From NCBI RefSeq assembly GCF_019303495.1, contig NZ_JAEVFI010000016.1, forward strand, positions 188,574 to 224,168: a stretch of 35,595 nucleotides of DNA, in the 5' to 3' direction. The translations under genes were made by a program, and so were the position numbers. The notes under the pieces were generated by a model that saw only the letters and a list, made by a program, of their open reading frames with translations, was not told where the DNA came from and searched no databases. Every line of letters starts with the position of its first letter. Position 1 is the stretch's first letter. The DNA is from Streptomyces sp. JJ66. Its GTDB lineage: Bacteria > Actinomycetota > Actinomycetes > Streptomycetales > Streptomycetaceae. Of this stretch, positions 7,643 to 15,805 are shown piece after piece.

Positions 7643-8758
7643 TCAGCTCTGCGGCGTCTCCTGCTGCTTACGCCAGCGGATTCCGGCCTCCAGAAAGCCG
7701 TCGATGTCACCGTCCAGCACCGCCTGCGGGTTGCCCACCTCGTGCTCGGTGCGCAGGTCCTTGACCATCTGGTAGGGCTGCAACACGTACGAGCGCATCT
7801 GGTTGCCCCACGAGTTGCCGCCGTCACCTTTCAGGGCGTCCATCTTGGCCTGCTCCTCCGCCCGCCGGTGCGCCAGCAGACGGGACTGCATGACGCGCAG
7901 CGCCGCCGCGCGGTTCTGGATCTGGGACTTCTCGTTCTGGCAGGAGACGACGATGCCGGTGGGGATGTGCGTCATGCGCACCGCGGAGTCCGTGGTGTTC
8001 ACGGACTGGCCGCCGGGGCCCGAGGAGCGGAAGACGTCCACCCGCAACTCGTTCTCCGGGATGTCGATGTGGTCGGTCTGCTCCACCACGGGCATGACCT
8101 CGACGCCCGCGAACGACGTCTGGCGGCGGCCCTGGTTGTCAAACGGCGAGATGCGCACCATGCGGTGCGTGCCCTGCTCGACCGAGAGCGTGCCGTAGGC
8201 GTAGGGCGCCTTCACCGAGAACGTGGTGGACTTGATGCCCGCCTCCTCCGCGTAGGAGGTGTCCAGCACCTCCGCGGGGTAGCCACGGCGCTCCGCCCAG
8301 CGCAGGTACATGCGCTGGAGCTGCTCGGCGAAGTCGGCGGCGTCCACCCCGCCGGCCTCCGCGCGGATGCTGACCATTGCCTCGCGCGCGTCGTACTCGC
8401 CGGACAGCAGCGTGCGCACCTCCAGCTCGTCCACCGCCTTTTGCACCGCGGCCAGTTCACTCTCGGCCTCGGCGCGGGCGTCGGCGTCGTCCTCGGCGTC
8501 CGCGAGCTCGAACAGCACGCCGACGTCCTCGATGCGCCCGTGCAGCTCCTCGACCTTGCGGAGCTGGCCCTGGAGAAACGAGAGCCTGCTCGTCACCCGC
8601 TGGGCGTTGTCCGGGTCGTCCCACAGCGAGGGGGCCGCCGCCTGCTCTTCGAGCTCGGCGAGGTCGGCCCGCATCTTGTCGAGGTCGAGGACGGCCTCGA
8701 TCGACTCCATCGTGGAGGCGAGGGACTTCAGCGCTTCGGATACATCGACGACTGCCAC
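7643..8758 (-). CDS. prfB: Peptide chain release factor 2 (RF2)
   Basis: This 371-residue protein has the SPF codon-recognition tripeptide (204-206, in [16 protein letters not shown]) that reads UGA and UAA, and GGQ (249-251, in [20 protein letters not shown]) that triggers peptidyl-tRNA hydrolysis. DIGW-like [15 protein letters not shown] near the C-terminus is also typical. The start is GTG 8758 ([13 protein letters not shown]). The frame is continuous, so the programmed +1 frameshift known from E. coli prfB is absent, as I expect for actinobacteria. UGA is the main stop codon in this window. The kinase gene upstream ends 146 bases away on the same strand. Confidence 0.97.
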   Translation of the reverse strand: MAVVDVSEALKSLASTMESIEAVLDLDKMRADLAELEEQAAAPSLWDDPDNAQRVTSRLSFLQGQLRKVEELHGRIEDVGVLFELADAEDDADARAEAESELAAVQKAVDELEVRTLLSGEYDAREAMVSIRAEAGGVDAADFAEQLQRMYLRWAERRGYPAEVLDTSYAEEAGIKSTTFSVKAPYAYGTLSVEQGTHRMVRISPFDNQGRRQTSFAGVEVMPVVEQTDHIDIPENELRVDVFRSSGPGGQSVNTTDSAVRMTHIPTGIVVSCQNEKSQIQNRAAALRVMQSRLLAHRRAEEQAKMDALKGDGGNSWGNQMRSYVLQPYQMVKDLRTEHEVGNPQAVLDGDIDGFLEAGIRWRKQQETPQS

Positions 8759-8904
8759 GGGTCCAGCGTACCGGCTGGGGGCGTGGGCCAGTGCGGCGTC
8801 TGGACCGGCCCGCGCGACGCCCACCCGGGACCGCTCGCGGCTCACCGCCAGGGTGAGGGGCACGCCCGGTCCAGTGGGCCAGCGGTGCCGTCCGGACAGC
8901 GCCG

Positions 8905-10113
8905 CTACCGGCTCTCCGGGGCCACCGCTGGGGGCGGGGCACCGTCGGTGGTGTTGTCGTCGGCCAGGACCAGGTAGCCGCCGACGGCCAGGAGCACCGC
9001 CGTGCCCGCGCCCGCCACCGTCAGGCGCATGCGGCGCCGGCGGTCGGCGGCCCGGTGCCGGGCGGAACCGGCGCGGGGCTGGCCCGGGGCGCGCGGGGAA
9101 CGCGCGGTGCCGCGCGCGCCTCCGGCCAGCTCGTCGGCACCGGGCACCCGCATGCTGGTGTGCGTCTCGCGGTTCGCGGAGTCCGGTGCGGCGTGTCCGC
9201 GCACCAGCGGTACCGCGCCCCGGCGGGCGGTCGGCGCCGGGGCACCGGTGTCGGCGTCCTCGAAGCCGGTGAACTCCGGCTCGGGTTCGTCGATGTCGAG
9301 CGCGGGGTAGCCGACGAGTGCGGGCCGCAGCTCGCGCAGGCGGGCGGCCAGTTCGGGGGCGCGCAGCCGGGAGGCCGGGGCCTTGGACAGACACTGGTGG
9401 ATCAGCCGCCACAGCTCGTCGGGGATGCCCGGCAGCGGGGCGACGGACTCGGTGACGTGCCGCCGCAGCACCGCGCCGGGGTGGCCGCCGCCGAACGGCG
9501 TGAACCCGGCCAGCGCCTCGTAGAGCACGGTGGCCAGCGCGTAGATGTCCACGGCGGCCCGGGGCGGCAGGCCCTCGACGATCTCGGGGGCGACGTAGTC
9601 GGGCGTGCCCACCACCCGGCCGCCGCCACCGCGCCGGGGCGCGTCGATGAGCTTGGCCACGCCGAAGTCGGTGAGCAGCGCGCGTCCGGTGCCCGCGTCG
9701 CGCAGGATGTTCTCCGGCTTGACGTCGCGGTGGACGTACCCGGCGGCGTGCGCGGCGGCCAGCGCGTCGGCGATGTCGGCGGTGACGGCCACGGCGTCGG
9801 CGGGGGTGAGGCGGCGCTCGCGGTCGAGCTGGGTGCGCAGGTCGGTGCCGCGCACCAGGTCCATCACGAGGGCGAGGTCGTTGCCGTCCACCACCAGGTC
9901 CCGGACGCCGACGACGTGCGGGTGGTCCAGGCTCACCAGCGCGGCGCGCTCCTGCACGAAGCGGCCTACCAGCTCCTGGTCGGCCGCCAGGTCCTCGCGC
10001 AGCAGCTTGATGGCGACGGGCCCTTCCGGGCCTGAGCCCTGCCACACCGTGCCGGCGCTGCCCCGGCCCAGGATCTGGTGGGCGGTGTAACGACTGCCGA
10101 TCTTCCGTGCCAT
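8905..10113 (-). CDS. pkaB: Transmembrane Ser/Thr protein kinase (PkaB-like)
   Basis: This 402-residue Hanks-type kinase has the glycine loop [10 protein letters not shown] (15-24), catalytic Lys 36 in VAIK, HRD (128-130), DFG (149-151), GTPDYVAPE (169-177) and a short C-lobe. A disordered linker rich in Ala/Arg/Pro leads to one transmembrane helix (about 364-384) and only about 18 external residues, so there is no folded sensor domain. In the activation loop an insertion RRGGGG precedes the GTPDY block. The start ATG 10113 ([10 protein letters not shown]) fits the family; no strong RBS is seen. Position between prfB and a second kinase matches what I remember for pkaB of S. coelicolor, so the symbol is by synteny. 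Confidence 0.9.
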   Translation of the reverse strand: MARKIGSRYTAHQILGRGSAGTVWQGSGPEGPVAIKLLREDLAADQELVGRFVQERAALVSLDHPHVVGVRDLVVDGNDLALVMDLVRGTDLRTQLDRERRLTPADAVAVTADIADALAAAHAAGYVHRDVKPENILRDAGTGRALLTDFGVAKLIDAPRRGGGGRVVGTPDYVAPEIVEGLPPRAAVDIYALATVLYEALAGFTPFGGGHPGAVLRRHVTESVAPLPGIPDELWRLIHQCLSKAPASRLRAPELAARLRELRPALVGYPALDIDEPEPEFTGFEDADTGAPAPTARRGAVPLVRGHAAPDSANRETHTSMRVPGADELAGGARGTARSPRAPGQPRAGSARHRAADRRRRMRLTVAGAGTAVLLAVGGYLVLADDNTTDGAPPPAVAPESR

Positions 10114-10242
10114 GGCGACCAAAGTACGCCGCGTTGGGCCGTCCGAGCGGCCCATCCGGCGGTAACCATCACCCCGGGGCGGGAAAATCGGCCACAGAAG
10201 TCGACAAATCGCCCCACTGGCCACTCCGTCGGGGCGCCGGGG

Positions 10243-11985
10243 TCAGCCGTTCGGGCCGGTGGGGCCGCCGCCGCTGTCCAGGTACGCGCCGACGCTCTCC
10301 CAGAGTTCACGCCCCCAGTCGGTGACGGTCTCCCAGAAGCTGCGGCCCTCGGCGACCCACTCGGGCACCGGGGTGAAGTTCCAGATCAGGGCGATGATCG
10401 CGGCGATGATCAGGATCATGAACAGGCAGCCCTTGAGGCAGCCGAGGCCCGGGATGCGCATGGGGTTGGCGCTGCGCTGCCGGCGGCGCGGCTCGCGGGG
10501 TGCCCGCGCCGGGGGACGCCGGTCGTAGCGCTGGTGCCGCGGCTCGTAGCGCTGCGGCGGGGACGGCTCATAGCGCTGTGGCGCGGGCGGGGCGTAGCCG
10601 TGCGGCGCGGGCGGGGCGTAGCCGTGCGGCTGCGGGCCTGGGGCGGGGGCGGGCGGGCGCGGGGCGTACTGCTGCGGGGACGCGGGTGGCTGCTGGTGGG
10701 GCGGCGGGGGCGCCGCCCCACGGCGCGGGGGACGGCGGCGCAGCGGGTCCTGTTCGGGGTCCAGCGGCTGGTACTGGGTCTGCTCGTTGCGGTCGCGGGC
10801 GGCACGGAGCTGGTTTTGCCACGGGTGCGCGCCGCCGTCACCCGGCTGCTGCGGCGGGGTGGGCGGCTGCTGTGGCATGACGGAGGTGGGGTCGGCGCCC
10901 GCAGCGCCCGCGGCTGCGGCGCCCGGGCCGGTGTGGGGCAGGACCGTCGTCGCCGCGTTGGCGTCGTAGCCGCCCACCGGGCCGGGGCCGCCGGTGGGCA
11001 GCGCCTGCGCCGGGTCGGAGGCAGCCGGGTCAAAGGCACCGGAGACCTGGCCCGGTCCGGGCACCGGGGCCGGGCTGGGGTCGGGGGCCAGCAGAGCCGC
11101 GACCCCGAGGGCGGCGGTGCGCTCGGCGGGGGCGGCGTCGGGGGCCAGGCCCGCGGCGACGGTGCGCAGGGCGTGGGCCAGGGCGACGGCGCCGGGCCGC
11201 TCGTCGGGGTTCTTGCGCAGGCAGCGTTCGATGACCGTCCACAGCGGGTCCGGGACGTTGTCGGGACGGCGCGGCTCCTCGTTCAGGTGCCGCTGAAGCA
11301 CCTCCAGCGCGCTCCCGCCGCCGAACGGCGGGCGTCCGGTCAGCACCTCGTACAGCAGGATGCCCGCGCCGTAGAGGTCCACGGCGGAGGTCTGCGGGCG
11401 GCCCTCGGCGGACTCGGGGGCGACGTAGGCGGGGGTGCCGACGAACTCGTGGGCACGGGTGAGGCCCGGGGAGTCGGCGAGCCGGGCGATGCCGAAGTCG
11501 GTGAGCATCGGGCGCATGCCGCCCGCGTCCTCGGCGATGAGCACGTTGGCGGGCTTGAGGTCGCGGTGGACGATGCCGTCGGCGTGGCTGGCGGCGAGCG
11601 CGTCGGCGACCTGGGCCGTCAGCAGGGCGGCGGCGACGGGCGAGAGCGGACCGTTGTCCCGCAGGTAGCGGTGCAGGTCGGGGCCGTCCACGAGGTCCAT
11701 GACCAGCGCGAGCAGGGTGCCTTCGACCACCAGGTCCCGGGTGCGGACGATGTTGCCGTGGGTGAGCCGCAGCAGGGCGGAGCGCTCGCGCAGGAAGCGC
11801 ATGACGATGTCGGCGTCGTCGGCCAGCTCCTCCTTGAGCACCTTGATCGCGACGACCTCGCCGGGGCTGCCCGCGACGGCCGCCTCGGCTCCGGCCGTCT
11901 CGCGCTGCCGGCCGCGCCACACGGTGCCGGTGGCGCCGCGTCCCAGCGGCTCCTCCAGGAGGTACTTGCTGCCTACGGGCCGCAC
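10243..11985 (-). CDS. pkaA: Transmembrane Ser/Thr protein kinase with Pro/Tyr-rich linker (PkaA-like)
   Basis: This 580-residue protein starts at GTG 11985 (MRPVGSKYLLEEPLGRGATG), eight bases after GGAG. Kinase features are the glycine loop, Lys 48 in VAIK, HRD (140-142), DFG (163-165) and GTPAYVAPE. After the catalytic domain (to about 280) comes a 230-residue Pro/Ala/Gly-rich linker with repeated HGYAPPAP and PQRYEP units, then a Cys-flanked transmembrane helix (GCLKGCLFMILIIAAIIALI, about 513-536). About 43 external residues with several Trp follow. The kinase acts at the inner membrane face. The product resembles S. coelicolor PkaA and lies 129 bases upstream of the pkaB-like gene on the same strand. 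Confidence 0.9.
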   Translation of the reverse strand: MRPVGSKYLLEEPLGRGATGTVWRGRQRETAGAEAAVAGSPGEVVAIKVLKEELADDADIVMRFLRERSALLRLTHGNIVRTRDLVVEGTLLALVMDLVDGPDLHRYLRDNGPLSPVAAALLTAQVADALAASHADGIVHRDLKPANVLIAEDAGGMRPMLTDFGIARLADSPGLTRAHEFVGTPAYVAPESAEGRPQTSAVDLYGAGILLYEVLTGRPPFGGGSALEVLQRHLNEEPRRPDNVPDPLWTVIERCLRKNPDERPGAVALAHALRTVAAGLAPDAAPAERTAALGVAALLAPDPSPAPVPGPGQVSGAFDPAASDPAQALPTGGPGPVGGYDANAATTVLPHTGPGAAAAGAAGADPTSVMPQQPPTPPQQPGDGGAHPWQNQLRAARDRNEQTQYQPLDPEQDPLRRRPPRRGAAPPPPHQQPPASPQQYAPRPPAPAPGPQPHGYAPPAPHGYAPPAPQRYEPSPPQRYEPRHQRYDRRPPARAPREPRRRQRSANPMRIPGLGCLKGCLFMILIIAAIIALIWNFTPVPEWVAEGRSFWETVTDWGRELWESVGAYLDSGGGPTGPNG

Positions 11986-12375
11986 GTCATCGGCTCCCTG
12001 CTCGTCGTCGCTCGTCTCCGGCGGGGAGCGGACGCCGGTGACGGTCCCGCTCCGGGCACGGGCGGCCGCTGAGCGACGGCCCGTCCGGTCCACTGTAGTA
12101 GGACGGCCGCGCCCGGGGGCGCGCGTCGCGGGAGGTCAGCCGCCATCCACCGGGCAGCCGCCCCGGCCGTGGGGGCCGAGGACACGGCGGAGCCCGCATG
12201 ATCCCGATACGAACGCGAATGGTCATAAGTGTCACCGCGAACGATGTGAACTCGATCACGTGCGCATACCCTTACGCGTTCCCCTGTGCAATCAAGATCA
12301 TTGAGACGCGCTCGCGGCATGGACTGTCGGTCGCGGGTGGCAGGATGCAGCTACGTCGCTGAACGGGAGGGGCCG
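11986..12375. promoter_or_regulatory. Divergent intergenic region between kinase and FHA-ATPase genes
   Basis: These 390 bases must hold the promoters of both the kinase gene (minus) and the FHA-ATPase gene (plus). Its right half is less GC-rich than its surroundings, with stretches such as cgaatggtcataagtgtcac and atacccttacgcgttccc (12210-12285), where promoter elements are likely. CGAACG occurs twice (about 12210 and 12239), and GATCACGTGC is present near 12256. I could not assign -10/-35 boxes confidently. Confidence 0.4.
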
Positions 12376-15300
12376 ATGCCGAATCAGATCCGGCTCACCG
12401 TCCGCGGGCCGCGCGGCGGCCCGGGGCAGGGCTCGGAGGAGTGCGACGTCCTGGTCTCGGCCCCGCCCGGCACCGTGCTCGCCGCCGTGACGGGCGGCCT
12501 GGCGGCGGAGCTGGCCGCGGCGGCCTCCGCGCGGGGTGGCTCCGCCGCGCCCTCCCGGGAGGGCGAGTCCGCCGCCGTCTATGTCGGCGCGCTCCGGCTG
12601 GACGCCGCCCGCCACCTGCTGGGCGAGCCCCCGCTGCTCGACGGAGCCGTGGTCTGCCTGCACCGGCCCGCGGAGGAGCTGGCCGCGCTCCCGGCCGGCG
12701 GGCCGCGCCTGCACGTCGTCGCCGGGCCGGACGCGGGCGGCGTCCACCTGCTGCACGGCGGGCACGTGCGCGTCGGGCGCTCGGCGGACGCGGACGTGGT
12801 GCTGGACGATCCGGACGTCTCCCGCCTGCACTGCGTGGTGACGGTGACGGAGTCCGGTGCCGTGACGGTCGCCGACCTGGGCTCGACGAACGGCACCACG
12901 GCCGAGGGCGCCCCCGTCGGCGAGCGCCCCGTGCCGCTGCGCCCCGGGGCGTCGCTGCGGGTGGGCGAGTCGGTGCTGCGGCTGCGCACGGACCCGGTGC
13001 GCGTCGCCCCCGAACCGCCCGGCAGCGCCGCCCCCACGCCGCCGGTACCGGCACCCGGGGCGAACGCGTCCGGCGCCCCGCGCGCGTTCGTCCCGGAGCA
13101 AACCGGGCCCGGGCGCACGACAGCGCCGGGCGGAGCCGTCACCCACGGGGCCGGGCTCGGCGTCCCCCTCCTGCCGCCGCAGGCCCCGCCCGGGGCACGC
13201 CCGGCGCCAACGGACGCCGCCGGGCTGCCGGAGCCACCCGTACGGACCCCCGCGCCGGGCGGGCACGCCCCGCAGCCCCCGCCCGGCGAGTCCCCGGCCG
13301 GGGCAGCACCGCCGCCCCCGCAGGTGCCCGCCGGGCCGTCAGACGCGGACGGGCGAGGCGCCCGGAGCCGGGGGTCCTGGGCCCGCCGCTGGAGCGGCAA
13401 GCGCACCGCGTCCGGCGACCACCCCTGGGCCAGCGCCCCAGGGCCGCAGCCCGCCCCCGGCCCCCTGCCCGCCCCCGACCGGGGGCGCTGGCCGGACCCG
13501 GCGGAGATCCTGCTCACCGCGCTCGGCCCCGGCCCCCGGCTGTGGGAACGCGGCCCGGGGCACGAGGACGCGCTCACGGTACGGCTCGGCACCGCGCACC
13601 ACGGCGCCCGGCCGGGCCCGCCCCTCACCCTCTCCCTGCGGGAGGCGGGCTCGCTCGGGCTGGCCGGGCCCCGGGCGCGGCTGCTGCCACTGGCGCGGTC
13701 CGTACTGGCCCAGCTCGCCACGCTGCACGGCCCCGGCTCGCTGGAGATCGTCGTGCTCGCCTCCGGGCGCGGCGCGCACCGCACCCGGGACTGGTCCTGG
13801 CTCGGCTGGCTGCCGCACCTGCGGCCCACCCGCGGGCAGGACTGCCGCCTGCTGTTCGCCTTCGACCGGGACCAGGCCGCCGCCCGCACCGCCGAGCTGA
13901 CCCGCCGCCTGGACGACGGTCCCCTGGGCCCGGACTGGGCCGACGCCGACCGCGTGGACGTGCTCACCGCCGCCTCCCGCCACACCGGCCCGGCCACGAT
14001 CCTCGTCGTGGACGGCGACCCGGGCTCCGCCGCGCTGCGCGAGTCCGTGGCCCGCCTCACCGCCTGCGGCGCGGCCGCCGGGGTGCACGTGCTGTGCCTG
14101 GCGGAGACGGCGGCGGCCACCCCGTCGTCACCGCAGGCCGAAACGCTGGCCGCCGCCTACCGCCTGCTGCCCGCCTTCCGCGAGTGCGGCGCCGTCGCGC
14201 TGCTGAGCGGCGCCGTGGCGACCGCGCTGCGCCTGGTGCGGCGCGGCGGCGCAGACCGGGTGGGCGAGCCCGCCACCGTGGACGGGGTGTCCGCCGCGTG
14301 GGCGGAACGCGTGGCCCGCGCCCTGGCTCCGCTGCGCGAGGCCGACGCCCAGCTGGCGCCGCCCGGCACCGGTGTCCCGGCGCCCCGGCACGCCGCGCCC
14401 CTGCCCGACACCTCGCGCCTGCTGGAAGAGCTGGGGCTGGCCCGCGCCACCCCGGCCGCGCTGCTCGCCCGCTGGCCCGAACCCCACCAGCCGCCGCGCG
14501 CCTGCCTGGTGCTGGGCGCGGGTCCGCGCGGCCCGCTGGAGGCCGACCTCGTCGCCGCCCGCAGCCACCTCCTGGTCAGCGGCGCCCCCGGCAGCGGCAA
14601 GACGGAACTGCTGTGCTCGCTCGCCGCCTCCCTGGCGGCGCAGGAGCGGCCGGACCGGCTGGCGCTCGTCCTCCTCGACGGCGGCACCGCGCAGGGCCTG
14701 CGGGCGGCCACCGAACTCCCGCACGCCACGACGTACCTGGCCGCAGGCGACCCCCAGCGCATGCGGGCCTGCGCCCAGGCGCTCACCGGCGAACTCAAGC
14801 GCCGTGCCGAACTGCTGGACGGCGTGGCCTTCGAGGAGTTCACCGGCGTCGCCGGTCCGGCACTGGGCACGGTGACCACCGGTGCGGCCGGGGAGCCCGC
14901 CGGGTGGGGCGAGGAGGATCGCGGCACCCTGCGGCTGCGGCCCCGCCCGGGGTGGGAGAGCCGCAGCCCGCTGCCCCGGCTGGCGGTCCTGGTGGACGAC
15001 GTGGACGCGCTGGTGGACCCGGCGCTCGGCAACCCAGGGCGGCCTGCGGCGGGCTCGGTGGTGCGGGCGCTGGAGGCCGTGGCGCGCGATGGGCTGCGGC
15101 TGGGCGTCCACCTGATCGCGGCCACCGGCCGCCCCGACCGCACCGCGCACACCGTTACCGACCAGGGCGCGTCCCTGCGCGTGGCCCTCGGCGGCCCGGC
15201 CAGCGCGAAGACCCCGGCCGGCCGTGGGGTGCTGCACCGGCCCGACGGGGTGGCGGTGCCCTTCCAGGCGGGCCGGGTCACGGCGCGGATTCCCCGGACG

Positions 15301-15474
15301 GCCACCCAGCGGCCGACGGTCACCGCGCTGGACTGGGCGCGGGCCGGTGCCCCGCCCACCCGGCGTCCCGTGCGCGAGCTGGGCAACGGGCCCACCGACC
15401 TCGCGCTGCTGGCCAGCGCGACAGACCGGGCCGCGCGCGAGTGCGCCTCCCCGGTGCCGCCGCCGCTGGTGTGA
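12376..15474 (+). CDS. FHA-domain FtsK/SpoIIIE (EccC-type) ATPase
   Basis: This 1032-residue protein starts at ATG 12376, with GGGAGGGG four bases upstream. An N-terminal domain (1-105) of unclear fold precedes a complete FHA domain (about 110-204): GRS (134-136), SRLH (149-152) and DLGSTNGT (167-174), the residues that bind phosphothreonine. A Pro/Gly/Ala-rich linker (about 210-375) follows. The next region (about 390-640: LARSVLAQLATLHGPGSLEIVVL, WSWLGWLPHLRP) resembles the degenerate first ATPase module of EccC/FtsK proteins. An active module has Walker A GAPGSGKT (736-743) and a Walker B-like LAVLVDDVDALVD (about 869). No transmembrane helix is obvious. Location beside two kinases suggests that phosphorylated kinase linkers are FHA ligands; this is inference. 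A role in type VII-like secretion or DNA movement is open. Confidence 0.88.
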   Translation: MPNQIRLTVRGPRGGPGQGSEECDVLVSAPPGTVLAAVTGGLAAELAAAASARGGSAAPSREGESAAVYVGALRLDAARHLLGEPPLLDGAVVCLHRPAEELAALPAGGPRLHVVAGPDAGGVHLLHGGHVRVGRSADADVVLDDPDVSRLHCVVTVTESGAVTVADLGSTNGTTAEGAPVGERPVPLRPGASLRVGESVLRLRTDPVRVAPEPPGSAAPTPPVPAPGANASGAPRAFVPEQTGPGRTTAPGGAVTHGAGLGVPLLPPQAPPGARPAPTDAAGLPEPPVRTPAPGGHAPQPPPGESPAGAAPPPPQVPAGPSDADGRGARSRGSWARRWSGKRTASGDHPWASAPGPQPAPGPLPAPDRGRWPDPAEILLTALGPGPRLWERGPGHEDALTVRLGTAHHGARPGPPLTLSLREAGSLGLAGPRARLLPLARSVLAQLATLHGPGSLEIVVLASGRGAHRTRDWSWLGWLPHLRPTRGQDCRLLFAFDRDQAAARTAELTRRLDDGPLGPDWADADRVDVLTAASRHTGPATILVVDGDPGSAALRESVARLTACGAAAGVHVLCLAETAAATPSSPQAETLAAAYRLLPAFRECGAVALLSGAVATALRLVRRGGADRVGEPATVDGVSAAWAERVARALAPLREADAQLAPPGTGVPAPRHAAPLPDTSRLLEELGLARATPAALLARWPEPHQPPRACLVLGAGPRGPLEADLVAARSHLLVSGAPGSGKTELLCSLAASLAAQERPDRLALVLLDGGTAQGLRAATELPHATTYLAAGDPQRMRACAQALTGELKRRAELLDGVAFEEFTGVAGPALGTVTTGAAGEPAGWGEEDRGTLRLRPRPGWESRSPLPRLAVLVDDVDALVDPALGNPGRPAAGSVVRALEAVARDGLRLGVHLIAATGRPDRTAHTVTDQGASLRVALGGPASAKTPAGRGVLHRPDGVAVPFQAGRVTARIPRTATQRPTVTALDWARAGAPPTRRPVRELGNGPTDLALLASATDRAARECASPVPPPLV

Positions 15475-15805
15475 CCACGCCCCGGCCCTGGGCGAGGCCG
15501 GGCGGCTCGCGCCCTGGGCCGCGCCTTCCCGCCGCCCGGGGACCCCGGCTCCCCCGCCGTCCCCGGGCGTCACCTCGGGACCCCGGCTCCCGCCCTCCCG
15601 GGCGTCACCTCGGGCTCCGGTCGGCAGAGGCCGAGCAGGCTGACGGGTCAGCGGGAGGGCGGGGTGTTCGGCACGGGCTGGCGCCGGGGCCAAACGGCGT
15701 CACCCCCGGTACACCGAACGGAGTCCGCGACCGTGGCGGTGACCGCCCGACACCGCGCATCACCGCATGATCGGGTTACCTGACCCGCGCCCACCGGGAA
15801 GTGCC
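15475..15805. other. Intergenic region with 35-base direct repeat
   Basis: No gene is supported here. The left half is extremely GC-rich with an imperfect direct repeat (15539-15611). The right half (about 15680-15766: ccaaacggcgtcacccccggtacaccgaacggagtc) is the likely promoter region of the downstream TagF-type gene, but I see no clear boxes. ATG 15767 is in frame with that gene but lacks a ribosome-binding site. Confidence 0.4.
15539..15611. repeat. Imperfect direct repeat, two copies
   Basis: Copy 1 (15539-15576) and copy 2 (15577-15611) both begin GGGACCCCGGCTCCC and end CCGGGCGTCACCTC; copy 2 is three bases shorter. A third partial unit GGGCTCCGG follows. They are adjacent, so it is a tandem duplication, just after the FHA-ATPase stop. 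Function unknown; it may form a terminator-like structure. Confidence 0.7.

Noticed and set aside
7643..8758. Programmed frameshift in prfB
   Set aside because: The RF2 frame is continuous from the start, with no in-frame UGA near codon 25.
8760..8904. CRISPR array or prophage in the window
   Set aside because: No spaced direct repeats, integrase, capsid or portal-like sequences were seen anywhere; tandem repeats present are short and mostly intragenic.
7643..10045. An 800-codon minus-strand frame joining kinase antiframe and prfB
   Set aside because: The N-terminal part is an off-frame translation of the kinase gene; RF2 proper starts at GTG 8758.
12441..15770. Arg/Pro/Ala-rich plus-strand frame of about 1100 codons overlapping the FHA-ATPase gene
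   Set aside because: Its composition is typical of an off-frame translation; the FHA and Walker motifs are in the other frame.
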